A stretch of 64,000 nt of DNA from Apostichopus japonicus (lineage: Eukaryota > Echinodermata > Holothuroidea > Aspidochirotida > Stichopodidae): contig NC_092568.1 of NCBI RefSeq assembly GCF_037975245.1, forward strand, positions 15,767,001 through 15,831,000, in the 5' to 3' direction. A model generated the notes under the pieces. That model was not told the DNA's origin, did no database searches, and saw only the letters and a program-made list of their open reading frames with translations. The position numbers and the translations under genes were made by a program. Positions 13,336-28,300 of the stretch are shown piece after piece (positions within the stretch are counted from its first letter, which is position 1; the number at the start of each line of letters is the position of its first letter).

Positions 13336-16300
13336 CTGTAGACAAACAAAAAGCAATAAATATGTTGTAAGATCTAATAATTATGTAGCTCAGTTTAAGA
13401 AGCTGCCCAAAAGGACTCACATAACAAGTACATCTGACCCTTCAGGTTTACACCTAGGCACTGCTGGAGGATAAATGCATCTTAAACTGAAATTAACATA
13501 AATCATGCTCTACAGGATGAAGAATATTCATCTAAACTGAATATTCAGAGAATTTAGTCACCTGTGGAGGCTTGATTGTGTCCATTAGTGATTCATTCTA
13601 TATTTCTATAATGAAGACAACCTTACTGATACCTTTCCTGATAGTCTATCATCTCTATGTAGTTCTGGTTTGTACAATAACATAATCAATGATGCACTGC
13701 TTCACAAACACTGAGCAAATACAAAATTGAATGGAAACACAGTAAGTGTCCCTTACTGTGTTTACAAATAGATCAGCCACTCACTTTCACATACTACAGA
13801 GATACTTTAATCATTTACTGCTGTATCACAGTATACACAGCACAACAGGACTTAACACTTATTAAAATTATGACAAGGGAAGCAAGGATCATCTCTGTAT
13901 ATAGTGAAGTGCTGCTTAAAATGGGCAATGGAATAAGATGATAGTCATTCCAGTAATGAAATCGCTGGTTACTTTTTTCTTCTTTCGATTTCCTGGTCAA
14001 TATGATCATGTCTGTCTGTGTTACACATTATCTATAGGTTTACTGATTGTGGGGGAAAGGTTGATATACATTGTCCTTGCTACATTATAGGCATACTGCA
14101 TGTACATAAAAGAAATACAAACCTGCAGTGTCTTGAATAACAAACAAAAATTCCTTTAAGGGCCCATAACGGAAAAACTGACTTATGATGTAGAAAAAAG
14201 AAACTAACCTTAAACCTTGGTCTGGTTCACCATATTCATCCACATACGGAGGGATGTATGAACAACTGTTGTTCTTAGAAGCTATTAGCAGCAATTGACA
14301 CTCCCGTACTCTGTAAATGAGAGAGACACGATGAATTAATGAAAGCAATAGAGTTTATTAATCATTCTATTGAGAGAATGAACTACTGCAGAATTCATGT
14401 GGAGAAGGATGTATCAATGAATGAGAAATACCTCAAGAAAATCCCTGTGCCTTCATTGCACTTGATGGCATGGGCCGAGCAAGCCCCCAATGTCTCGCCA
14501 TCTATCTCAACCTGACAACAGTAACTCTGAGAACAGACAACCGTCCCACAAATCAGACACAAGGCTGGCGCTCTCCCCTCACTTTGGGTCACGCCACCTT
14601 TGGGACACCTGATAAGAGAATGCAAAGGTGTGTAGTTATTTCATTTCAATTGTTTATATTCAATTCATCAAAAAATATCATGTCGAGTAAACAGACAGTC
14701 ACATCTATATCACAAGTATAAATTATTCATAACTTCAGTAATCAACATTATTAGTCATTACAGTCAAATCTTCCTTAATTCACATAAGCTATTGAAGTCC
14801 TCTTCATTCAGTTAAAAGAGGTTACTTAAGTCAAGTCTTCACTAGTCCTCATAAGTCACATATTCCTTAATTCACATAAGCTATTTAGGTCCTCTTCATT
14901 CAATTAATAGTTGAAATTTACTGTCATATTGCGAAAAGAACAGTAAATAGGAGAAACCAAAGCCAACAAATGATGGATGGAAGCTTTAACTTTGTTTTTT
15001 CCAGTATTTGCAATTAACATTTTGTTTTTTTTCGGTTTCTTTGTTTTTTTCGGTTTTCTTAAAATAAAAAATAGTACCGAAATTCAGTGGGAAAAAAACG
15101 GTTTCGGTACTAAAACCGTGCAAGCCTAGTTACAGTCAGTGTTTTTGAATCATCAGCAATTACTAAAGCATCTGTCTATCAATTGCACAGAAAGATATAC
15201 TTGACACAGAAGATGAGGTTTACAATGAGACAATGCTTAGTACTCATCTTTCACAATTCCTTTTTTCCTTTTATTTTATAACAGGATGGATGGTATAATA
15301 GCAGTGAATCTGAATCGTGAGATGACTTACACATACAGGGACCTGTCATTCATTAAATCCATGTAATCCTCTGGTAGATTGATCAATTGGTTAATCCTAA
15401 GAGGAAAGTGTCTGTGGATAAACAACAAAAAGAATCCCACTGTATCTATGTGTTTGATTTCAATGATGACATCATATAAAGCAACATTTCATTCAGATAT
15501 GTCTAATCTCACTGGTTCTTCTGTAGTGGATCTCTGATACATAATAAATAATTCTAATATCACCTTCAGAGTTTTGGTGTGGATAATGACAGAATCACAA
15601 CAGATTCTCCTGCAAACTTCTGCTTATGAAGTATTCCTCAAAAACAAATGAAAGTCAATAGTTTTTACTGTATTTAAATTTCTCTCTAATCTCTACTGGA
15701 CCCTTTGATGTAGCAGCTGTACTGGAATCAGTGGTAGATGCTTCAAGGTGCTGCAGATAACAAAACCATGAAGCAATTACCTTAATTGTTTGGCTGGTTC
15801 TTTGATAGATGGCTTACTACACAGACCATGGATCAATTCCTTCATCACTGGATTAGAATCAAAATTCAATATCTCAGAGATATCCAGAGGTAATGCCAAG
15901 TACCGGCACAGCAACTCAAATTCTCCTTCCACAACAACTGGAAGAAAAGGAACGAGATGGTCACTTGTATGGAAATGAAACAGATTACTGTATGCTGGAT
16001 TAATTGTAATAAAGCCTAGTTTATATACTGGCCTATTATCATATAAACCAGATGAGAAGTTGGATATCACTTCCCTTCTCTGATTCTAATACAGTGTAAG
16101 TAAAGTAGTTACACAGCAGTTACTTCTCTAAGTGTAAATCATAACCTTGGCATAACTTATGATTTTCCTTGTCTATATCCATTAATTTCCAATATATTTT
16201 TAAAATTATTAATATACCTGTACTACCAAAACACATTGAAAAGCTGAGGATATTGAATAACAGCAATTAAAACAAGGAAGTAAAATCCTGTTATTGATGT

Positions 16301-19300
16301 CCTTTAATAGGACAGGATATATTGTACACCAACAAATCACTTGATAAGTTTGTTACTTTTAATGCTTTAATTGGTAGAAAACTTACTCACTAAATGCAAC
16401 TATATGATCAGTATTTGTGCTATTTCCGATGAAATCAGACTTCCATAGGTAATGAGCCAATAGCATATGACCAAATCCAGAACTGACATCTGCTATCAGA
16501 AAGGACATAATGAAAATGTACTTACCTTGTTCAAACTCCACAGGATGAGGAACCGATGACTGAAAATGAAAATAAAGAGCACTCCATCTTAAAAAGGGTA
16601 GCGATGCTTGTTTCAGATGATTCTGAATGGTCCAGGCTTTGGGAGCAAACGATGGTTGGTTGTCCCTGTTAGAGAAAAAGACAAATTCATTGTATTGTAT
16701 TGTATTGTATTTAAGTAATGCATAAATGCAAAATACATACATATCTTGAAGGACAGTAGGCTACTTGAGAGGAATGAAGTCTAGAATGGATGAATACAAA
16801 CTAAACAAAGTAGAAAATGCATTCATACCAATGATTTTATAGATATGTTTCATTAATTAACATAGATATGTCATTTAATCTAACAATAATGAAATCAGAA
16901 GAACACACTTTATTGATATCTTTATACATTATCATTCATGTCATTTAATCAAATGACTGCAATCAAAAAATTTCATTTAATCTAACTATGTTTAATGTAC
17001 AGCTAAAAATTTTTTAATGAATATAATGGATACAACCTTCAATCATATGCCAAGTGCTGTCAAAACAAAGCTTAACTCTCTTTATCATTGAACAAATGGC
17101 ATTTAATCTAACAGCACCATTCATGCAACCAATGTCTGGTTTAAATTGGAAATAAAACATACTTGGCAAGTTGATTTAACTGAAAGTAAACATCAGCAAG
17201 ATTCTGGTCACCAGCTAGCATCCCATCATCTTCATCCATACTCTCAGCTGTATCTGCAAAATACAACATCAAAACAAACTCACAGTAATGATGTGAAAAT
17301 ACACATAAACATTTAATCAAGTACCATTTCATACAGAGAAGGTACCGATGCACAGACAGAACGTCTGTTGCAGAGGTTGCACACCTAGGGAAAAAGTTAG
17401 TAGGATGTATCTGTCATTGGTAAATAGGAGATATTAAGCATTATTAGGAACTTTAGTCATGTACATCAAGGTACAGAATAACATAGAAGCATTGACAGGG
17501 TTAATCATCAAATGAAATTACCTTCAATATCGCTTGACAGTAAGATCTGTACTAGGTGGATGGTAAAGCAAAGTTTCAAGAGGTAAAGATTCAAGACTGA
17601 TCCTGATAACATCAGAGTACTTCCTATCTTCCATTTTCCCTTCTGATAAAGAGCTGAGTATGCAGATGAAAGACTCACCTATGGAAAACAACCAGGAATT
17701 AATTAGAATAATTTTGTTTTAATTTAATTTTAATTTAATTTTAATTTAATTTTGTATGCAATCACATGAAGTATAACCATCTAATAAGAATGCATTTTAT
17801 TTTGTATGGAATCACATGCAGTATAACCATCTAATCAGAATGCTATTTATTTTGTATGGAATCACATGCAGTATAACCATCTAATAAGAATGCCTTTTAT
17901 TTTGTATGGAATCACATGCAGTATAACCATCTAATTAGAATGCCTTTTAGTTTGTATGGAATCACATGCAGTATAACCATGTAATTTAATTCAATGGAAT
18001 ACTTAGCAGCAACCTCACTTACACATTTGGAAAGATGTTTTGTTCTGATGGGGGAAACATGAAATTCTGATAGATTTTAACATGGGCTTATTACCAAAGG
18101 AATTGTTCATTCATTTAAATTCAGATGTCTTACCTTCAAACTCATAGGATACCTTAACGTTTGTCATATTTGACACTTTATAGCAAGACGATTGCCATAC
18201 AAATGACAATCAATCAATGGTAAATCATGGCCACAATGTAATGAGTTTTGAGGCAATTAAGAATCAGTAACTACTTATTGTTTTTCATTTTTACTGAGAA
18301 ACTTACTTACTGAAGTATTTCACTGGATCAAATTCAAAATATGTTTTCATCAGCATTAAATTACACTAATCTCAATTATGTTATGTCCAGCGAGAGATTT
18401 CAACAAGGCTGTCTGGTTGAATACATCTGATATCATACAAATCTTACCATTAGAGTAAACATATCGATTTCTAATATAGATGGTGTAGAACCAAGAGTGA
18501 AGGTGTCATCTTTATCGAAAACTGTGAATGAAATAAGAAGAAAACAGACACTTTATTAACTTTTCTTCCTATATCCTCATGATGCAGGCTTCAATGTGTT
18601 TTTTCCCTTCCCTATTAATTCACAAACCAGAAGAAGGACAATTTTGTTTTATAAACTATAGACGCAACAGTTGCCCTTGTGGCATGTTGCATCTGAAGGT
18701 CAACCTTCAAACATCATTTTGCCTTTCAATGTCATATGTTTATTTTAGTCTTGACATTTACTTAAGCAATGCATATCTGCTTGTACACTAACCTTCATAT
18801 TCAGTTTCCATTTTCTTCCATGCATAATGAATCTTACAATACAACGTTCATAACTATATACATGCAAGCTACTGGAGAAATTAAAGTGTTTCAATAAGAC
18901 ATTCTGCAACAGTTAATGATTTATAATTCATATGTACAATGCAGGTTATTTTAAGAACATAGGAAGATGACCCAGACACGCATGGAGTAACCTTTGAATC
19001 TGATCACCAAAAAATAAACTATTTCTTTTCATAAGAAACTGAACAAAAAATTTACCTGATAAAAGTCTGAGGACATATTTCTGTATATGTGCAGCATTTG
19101 AAAACCAGGAGCTCAGTATTGCATGCCTGACCAAACTTCTTAACGTGTCACACTAGAATGAAATGAGGAAATATCAAGGATTCATGCTACTACAACAAAC
19201 GTATTAACAAAGAGAGCAAACATTGGGAGCAGCTTCAATGACAAAAGCCTGTCTAGATGAAATGTTTGAAAGAATATATGTAATATTCATTTCATTGCTA

Positions 19301-22300
19301 TTTCAAAAAGTCAGCTTCCTGATTCCGATTCACTCTCCATGAAGTATTCCATACTTGACCTTACTTCAGTTATCGTAATGATGACAGCAACTGAACCTTC
19401 ACCAGTTCCACTATGATTAAGTACGTTCAGAAATGAACAGTTTCCACCTGCTCTTAGAGGGATGCAAAACAAAGTGCACTGCATTCCCGAATATTACACT
19501 AAATGTCAAGAAACACAAGGTCCCACACCAGTTATTTAAAGCTATAATAAATGGCTGCCATGGAAATATCATATATCACGTTTGATATCAAATATAAGTT
19601 TACATATTCCACTTTGGTTTGGGTTTCATATCTTGTGTAAGACACACAAGAGTTACAGAGGCTTCATGAAGCAGAATGGAATATTATTATTTTCCTCACA
19701 AGCGTCACATTCTACACTAATCCCTCTGAGATCTTTGTAAAAGATATAAGACTATATCATTATTTATGTACACAGCATTCCGCCATTCTGGGCTTAAACT
19801 TCTGGTTTTGAAACTCTGTGATTTATGCATCATCCAATAAACCCTTTAGCAATTATTTCAGGAATTAAATCCTCTAATTACATAATAAAATATCCTAGTA
19901 ATGCAAATTGAGAGTACAGTATACAAGTACACTGAAGCCCTTCATTAAGTTTGTCCACACAACATAGATCTATTTACCTGTCTGCTAGGAAGAGAACCAA
20001 ACAATGGCTTGTTTTCCACCCTCAGCATAATTTCTGTTAAAAAAAAAAGATGGGAAAACAAGGAAAATAAGTACCAAACAGCTGACAAGTGATAGTATTG
20101 TCTAATTATAGAATGTTTATATACAACTAGATACTTTCCTTCATAAGTGTTTATCACTTAAATTGTGTTCTTGGTTAAGCATTGTTGTCGTTACCTGTAC
20201 TTTGTATGGTGTAAGCACACACATTCCATGACAGTAGCGGTATCCTCTCATTATCTGAATCGGGCATCACTCTCAGCCCAATCTAAAACAAAAGAGAAAT
20301 GTGGTACATATTGTAGTAACTCCGTGTCAAGCGTCCACATATAAACAATAAGTTAAGAACATACGACATGATAGTTGCGTCTAATATATACCAGGGTTAA
20401 GTCACAAGTGGAGGTAAAGTATTTACAGGGCAGGATATAATATATATGGGGTCAGCGTTATTGAGCTAGACTCTGCCGAACAGCCGTTCAGTCACATATA
20501 TACACATATATATTTATATATAAACTCACTTCAACAGCCATGTCTTTCTGTTACTCTCTCATGCATTGTCCACTCTTGTGTACTTCCAATTATCTTGTTA
20601 TTGTTTACAAGGCTGTTTCTTTGTTGTTTACAATGTCATAGCTATGATGCATTTAATGAGATGATATCCCTAGATTGCTACTAGCTTGATTTTCATTTAT
20701 GTTCCTCCATTATGGTAACCAGTTCCAATAGACAAAGTGAAAAGAACACCAAGGTGAAATTTACAAAACTAACATTGTATTGCAACAGTACTATTACTTA
20801 AGGCTATACAGGTATATTGGAATCCGGACATTCAATAATCACTTCTTACATGTTTTATATCTAAATCCTGGTATCAGACATGCTATTCAAATGTCTTGAC
20901 ATTTCCACTAACTTACAGTATACGCTGCTTGTGAGAAGGTTTTCAACATCTCCTGCAGGGTCCCAGATATTGAATCACTAAAGAACAAAAAACAAAAACA
21001 GCAGAGATGAAAGAAGTGAACAGCAGAGGTAACTATCATAGATTAATCTTCAATACCTGTCACAAAATATGAAAGAGTACCCACATTGCTGACTTGTACC
21101 AAATCCAGCTGCTAAAGCTAACCTGTAACCTTTTCAAGGGAAGTTTTATCATAATTTACAGCTACTATAACAAACATTCCAAGTATATGTATACCTGTCC
21201 TCTAAGAAACCCCAAAAGTAGTGTGAGTCAAAGCTACAAAGAGGTATATGAACGTCACTGTAAGAAAGGATATTTATACTGGCTTGAATGTTCACTAATG
21301 ATGCCTGTTAACTTTTGCAAAAAATGCTGCTTTTGCAAGCTTAGAAGCTGAGACTGACACATAGTGTGGTTCAATACCTGCACGGTTTCTTGATAACCTA
21401 GAAACTGACACATAGTTTGGTTCAATACCTGCACATTTTTTTTATAACCTAGTAACTGACTCATAGTGTGGTTCAATACCTGCACGGTTTCTTGATAACC
21501 TAGAAACTGACACATAGTGTGGTTCAATACCTGCACGGTTTCTTGATAACCTAGAAACTGACACATAGTGTGGTTCAATACCTGCACGGTTTCTTGATAA
21601 CCTAGAAACTGACACATAGTGTGGTTCAATACCTGCACGGTTTCTTGATAACCTAGTAACTGACACATAGTGTGGTTCAATACCTGCACGGTTTCTTGAT
21701 AACCTAGAAACTGACACATAGTGTGGTTCAATACCTGCACGGTTGCTTGATATCCTAGAAACTGACACATAGTGTGGTTCAATACCTGCATGGTTTCTTG
21801 ATGGAAAACAGCTTGAAGAAATCAGGAGACAAATGCTCATCCCACACAGAACTTGGACATAGAAGGGTTGGAAAGCAAGATAGCATAGGAGGGTCTGTAA
21901 ATAGAAATGTAAATAGATACTTTATAATACACCGGCAAATATAAAAACAAATGCAAAGGTACATCAAATATTCCTCTCAACACTTCAAAGCATTTTTTTG
22001 TACCACTTAATAGCTAGACATCAAGGGTGTCAACAGCTTAGCTGAGGTGACCACTAAGCTTAAACCACAATGACTGAAAAGCCTCAGTAGCAGTTATAAA
22101 TAGGGAGACACAATTAGATCAATATTAACACAAGACTACCAATATTGTAAAGCCTGTGTCAGTCTCTATTCATAACAGTTTCACTCTTTTCTTGACAACC
22201 CGTTAATAAATACACATATTTTAAAGACATTCGGACAATTTTCTTAAACATATTGAAACAATGTCTAAGTTTAGTTAAAATTAATTTCAGTTAGTACCTT

Positions 22301-25300
22301 TAGTCTCAATTCATACAAAATTGCTCAAAAGAAAAACATTTACAAGTGATGGTTGTATGGCTTGCAGCAGTGGTATGACAGAGCTAGTTGTTAGCACACG
22401 CCTGTTCTTAGCAAATAAAATAGCAGCACACCCCTCCATTCATCTCAAAAACAGCATTTTTAAATATGGCAATTGTAAGACTGCATTTTCTACTATTTGG
22501 ATAGAATTGTTAAATTTTTTGCAAGTATGTTAGGCTTAACAAATAGAAGAGTTACATATCAGCCCTTGGGAAATTTCAGCAACTGCATAGACAAAACAGT
22601 GTCATTCAAACACTGTTTACCAGAATTGCTGTGTGATGATAGGAAATGGATAACCATCAGAGGCTAGACCAAAACAAAATCAAAATGTGTTTACGTAGAG
22701 ATAACTGCTGTTACTAGACTTACCTACAGAGTCTCCTTCCGGGTCAACTTCAGTCATTTCAACCTCTTGAGACGGAGTTCCCTCTGAGTGTGCCCTCTTT
22801 CTCTCACCTGATGATGATGAGGATGAGGAGGAGGAGGTGGCTGCATCTACCTTAGACTCCTTACTGGCTTTGATTTCATCTAGCTTCTGTTTCACAGTCC
22901 TTTGAACACTTAGTGTAGCACTCAGAGATAACAGCCACTCTTCCATGTTTGGAATGGAGCTAACAGAATCAACATAAAGGAATACAATTAATGATCCATT
23001 GTTAAGTAACCGGAGCTAACAGAATCAACATAAAGGAATACAATTAATGATACATTGTTAAGTAACTGGAGCTAACAGAATCAACATATAGGAATACAAT
23101 TAATGATACATTGTTAAGTAACCGGAGCTAACAGAATCAACATAAAGGAATACAATTAATGATATATTGTTAAGTAACCGGAGCTAACAGAATCAACATA
23201 TAGGAATACAATTAATGATACATTGTTAAGTAACGGGAGCTAACAGAATCAACATATAGGAATACAATTAATGATACATTGTTAAGTAACCGGAGCTAAC
23301 AGAATCAACATATAGGAATACAATTAATGATACATTGTTAAGTAACCGGAGCTAACAGAATCAACATATATGAATACAATTAATGATACATTGTTAAGTA
23401 ACCGGAGCTAACAGAATCAACATAAAGGAATACAATTAATGATACATTGTTAAGTAACGGGAGCTAACAGAATCAACATATAGGAATACAATTAATGATA
23501 CATTGTTAAGTAACCGGAGCTAACAGAATCAACATAAAGGAATACAATTAATGATACATTGTTAATTAACGGGAGCTAACAGAACCAACATATAGGAATA
23601 CAATTAATGATACATTGTTAAGTAAGGAGCTAACAGAATCAACATATAGGAATACAATTAATGATACATTGTTAAGTAAGGAGCTAACAGAATCAACATA
23701 TAGGAATACAATTAATGATACATTGTTAAGTAACCAGAGCTAACAATCAACATATAGGAATACAATTAATGATACATTGTTAAGTAACCGGAGCTAACAG
23801 AAACAACATATAGGAATACAATTAATGATACATTGTTAAGTAACCAGAGCTAACAGAATCAACATATAGGAATACAATATAAGATACATTGTTAAGTAAC
23901 CGGAGCTAACAATCAACATATAGGAATACAATTAATGATACATTGTTAAGTAACCAGAGCTAACAATCAACATATAGGAATACAATTAATGATACATTGT
24001 TAAGTAACCGGAGCTAACAGAAACAACATATAGGAATACAATTAATGATACATTGTTAAGTAACCAGAGCTAACAATAAACATATAGGAATACAATTAAT
24101 GATACATTGTTAAGTAACGGGAGTTAACAGAATCAACATATAGGAATACAATTAATGATACATTGTTAAGTAACCGGAGCTAACAGAATCAACATATAGG
24201 AATACAATTAATGATACATTGTTAAGTAACCGGAGCTAACAGAATCAACATAAAGGAATACAATTAATGATACATTGTTAATTAACGGGAGCTAACAGAA
24301 TCAACATATAGGAATACAATTAATGATACATTGTTAAGTAACTGGAGTTAACAGAATCAACATATAGGAATACAATTAATGATACATTGTTAAGTAACCG
24401 GAGCTAACAGAATCAAAATATAGGAATACAATTAATGATACATTGTTAAGTAACCGGAGCTAACAGAATCAACATAAAGGAATACAATTAGTGATACATT
24501 GTTAAGTAACTGGAGCTAACAGAATCAACATATAAGAATACAATTAATGATACATTGTTAAGTAACCAGAGCTAACAATCAACATATAGGAATACAATTT
24601 ATGATACATTGTTAAGTAAGGAGCTAACAGAATCAACATATATGAATACAATTAATGATACATTGATAAGTAAGGAGCTAACAGAATCAACATATATGAA
24701 TACAATTAATGATACATTGTTAAGTAACCGGAGCTAACAGAATCAACATAAAGGAATACAATTAATGATACATTGTTAAGTAACCAGAGCTAACAGAATC
24801 AACATATAAGAATACAATATAAGATACATTGTTAAGTAACTGATGCATTCAACCAGACCACTGAGTAGAACTTCTATGTTACGGAAGTACAAACAGAAAG
24901 GATCTCAGACCTCCATAACAGCTGAAAACAATACAGTTACTACTGAATAGCAACAGTAACCTTACCAGCATAGCCAATGTCTGAACTGAGATCATATTCT
25001 CTCAATCAGACCAATGGTAACTCACAGAGGTTACTTATAGACAGAGGATTTAATTGTTTCAAAAATCAAACACAATTTACAATTTATATGCAAGTATAAC
25101 TTTGACTATTTTTGAGTGGCAATGACAGAATACACACAAATGGCTTAATTTATTTATTTTTTACTCAGAGAGGATATGCCACTTACTCTGACGGATCGCT
25201 GTCATCGGTGGCTAAAGGAGGCAAGATTGGAAGCACTGTATTACTCAGTGTTTCACAAAGAGGGCACAGAAATTGATTCTTGCTGATGTCATAATTTAAC

Positions 25301-28300
25301 TCCCCTCTGAATCGAGTGACCCTTCGCCTCTCACGATGAACCAGGGTTTCAAAGAATCTAGTGTAATAGAAGAGACAAAACATTCATGTTTCAAAATTTG
25401 CAATAAGCATAGACCTCTGCTAACACTAAGTTATTGCTTGTAGCTGTAAATTATGAGTAACATTTACAATGAGCTTTATACACAATTACTTAGGGCTTCG
25501 TATTACTGCAAAATATGTAATAAAGACCAGTCAGAAAGATAGAAACAAACTTAAGTGTCACTTTTTTAATCACAGTAGTAAAAAGTACAGACAGTTATTT
25601 ACAACTAGCACAGAGAACCAGACCATTAACTTTCACATAATCTGAACTACATCTACATATGTATACAAACAATCTTTCTTGGATTGCAGTTTCTACAAGC
25701 TGCATGATTTGCTTTCTCTCAGCAAATTTGCTTTGTGCAAGAAAAGTACAAGTATCTTGGCCAATTACTGCCCTGGTTCCATTAACTGTTATGGCAAGTC
25801 TACCAAAAATGCTTGCAATTGCAGTGAATTTCAAAACAGCATCAGTGGTTATTCATATTGTCCACAGTTCAAATGACAGGTCTAGAAAGAAGTACTTGGG
25901 TTATATTTCTTTATCGTTTACATTGAATACAAACAAATAACTACTGATCTGAGTAACTCCACACATACAAAGTGACTGGATACTTGATGTACTAAATCAC
26001 ACAATGAGTAATCTATTAGTAAACTTCAGGTCTGGCTTACTTTGCATTGTATGAAAACTATCAACTTTTCCTGAGTGCATCATACAAAAAAACAGTAGCT
26101 TATTCAGTCCCAGGACCATACAAACCACAAGGAATATTCAAACTGTCTTGTACCTTTGAAAGTTAACACAATCATTTCTGAAAGCAGCTACATAGAGATA
26201 CACATGCATTACACTGTGTAAAATCAATGGTTAATTTGCAACTCTATTTGACAATACCACTGTCAGTAAAGTAATTCCTAAGCTGACAAGAACCTTGCTT
26301 TTACCAGGGACAACTTACCCTTGCCAGCATGCGGCATGCATAACATGTCCACAGGTTCTTGCATGAACACCATAAAACACATCCCATCCATTAAACAATG
26401 GCTCAAAAGAATCCAGGACTAGGAAAAGTAATTGAAAACAATGATATATTAATGACAAAGAATTAAGCATTTATGATACAGTTATGTGCAAATTGTACTG
26501 TAAGGTACTAAGATGCTATAAAATGCACCCCTGTCACTTTCATTGTACAACAAGGTTCCACACCCACCACATATATCAGTACGATAGTTAAGCAGCATGT
26601 TCCACCTCTATATTTGCCCTTACATTACTGAATGTGGTTACATCACTGCCCATACATTACTGAAAGTGGTAACTGCACTGCCCATACAATACTTAATGTG
26701 GTTACATCACTGCCCATACAATACTAAATGTGGTTACATCACTGCCCATACAATACTAAATGTGGTTACATCACTGCCCATAGATCAGATAGAGTGGATT
26801 TGACAATCATTTTAAAGGCAATATAAAAACAATAAGTATCTCATGTGATTAACCCACTAATCTCACTCCCACATTATTTCATGACTTGGTACATTAAGAT
26901 GATGCAGAAGCAAATTTTCTTACCAGAAGTCGGGACATATTTTTCTCTTGAATTGGACAGCACAGAAGACCTAAAAAGCAAACATACAAGAAGACTAACT
27001 AATGAGCAGATTTTTTTTATAGATAAAGGCAAAATGTAATGATAAATGTAAGAGCACATGGGTTTATTCTCTGCAACATGCCATTCAATATGTTGTCAAA
27101 ATCATGACATTTAACACGTGCAACTAGTTATACCAATACAAACCATAATACTGTAATGTTGCTAGAAAAGCCGACAAAAACAGATTGAGGGCAAATATAA
27201 GTCCCTAAAATGGAGTGTCTATCATCCTACTTGGAACTGTTCTTAAAGACCTGAGTCGCTGGTTATGTTTACAGTGTAACTTCTCTAGTCTTCTAGTACA
27301 TTTGAACATAATTAAACTGTTTGTTTGTAGCACATATGTCACAAGAGATTATTAAAACTGTCAAAATACATAACCACTGAAACCAAGTAACAACACTCCA
27401 ACCTAGACCTGGCTCATGCTGGTTGCATATGTACACAGCTTTTCCTTGTTTGGTTAATGAATCAGGGTTCCAGATGTTATTGTACAAACCAGTTAAGGTC
27501 TGATAACTATCTAATTGCATCTTTTCTGGCTGAAAGAAACACCTGATTGAGTTTGTATCGAATATTACCATTGGAACTTTATTAACTTTGGATCTGATGT
27601 GAAGTGGAATATTGTTACAAACCATGGTAAGTGAAAGACTTCCTGAAGGTGTTACTGACTTGAAGAGAAGGATATTTAATCAAACTTATAGGTAAACTAG
27701 AAAACACAGCAACATTATTTTCACCTTTGTACGAATGTTGAGTACACCATGGCCTTGCCGGAGAAGGATATCCGCTCCTCTTCTTGACATAGAATACATG
27801 TGACCGTCTGTGGTTCAATAAATATGCTGGGACTCTTATTCGGTCCTACGGCACGGAGTGTCACAGTTGCTGACTTCCCTGATCCATCCCCCTCTCTGAA
27901 GTAAATCATAAGATAGATTTGCAACATTCCCAGTAAAAAAACAACATGGCATGTATTAATATGATGAAATGTCTCAATACTATACGCAATATACAACTGC
28001 ATAAGAAAAACCAGCCATGTTACCCTCTCAGTTCAAAGTCATGTTCATGACTTAACCTGAATTACAACTTGAAATTACAAAAATACAAATTTCATCAGTC
28101 AAGAAATGGTCCAAACAACCATCACCTATGAACAAATACCTGTTCTGAGGAAATTGATTACACACTTTGATAAACGAAGGCATTGACTAGGCTTCAACTT
28201 ACACTTCATCCATACTTGAAATTGATAAATGAATGCATCGACTAGGGTTCAACTTACACTACATCCATACTTGAAATTGACAAATGAATGCATTGACTAG

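Noticed and set aside
14470-14721. Plus-strand 83-residue frame
   Set aside because: Antisense shadow of UBR exon 47.
21255-21840. 178- and 132-residue frames with 17-residue repeats
   Set aside because: They read the 51-bp minisatellite in frames other than that of exon 36.
21353-24840. CRISPR array
   Set aside because: Repeats are contiguous minisatellites with no unique spacers, in an animal intron.
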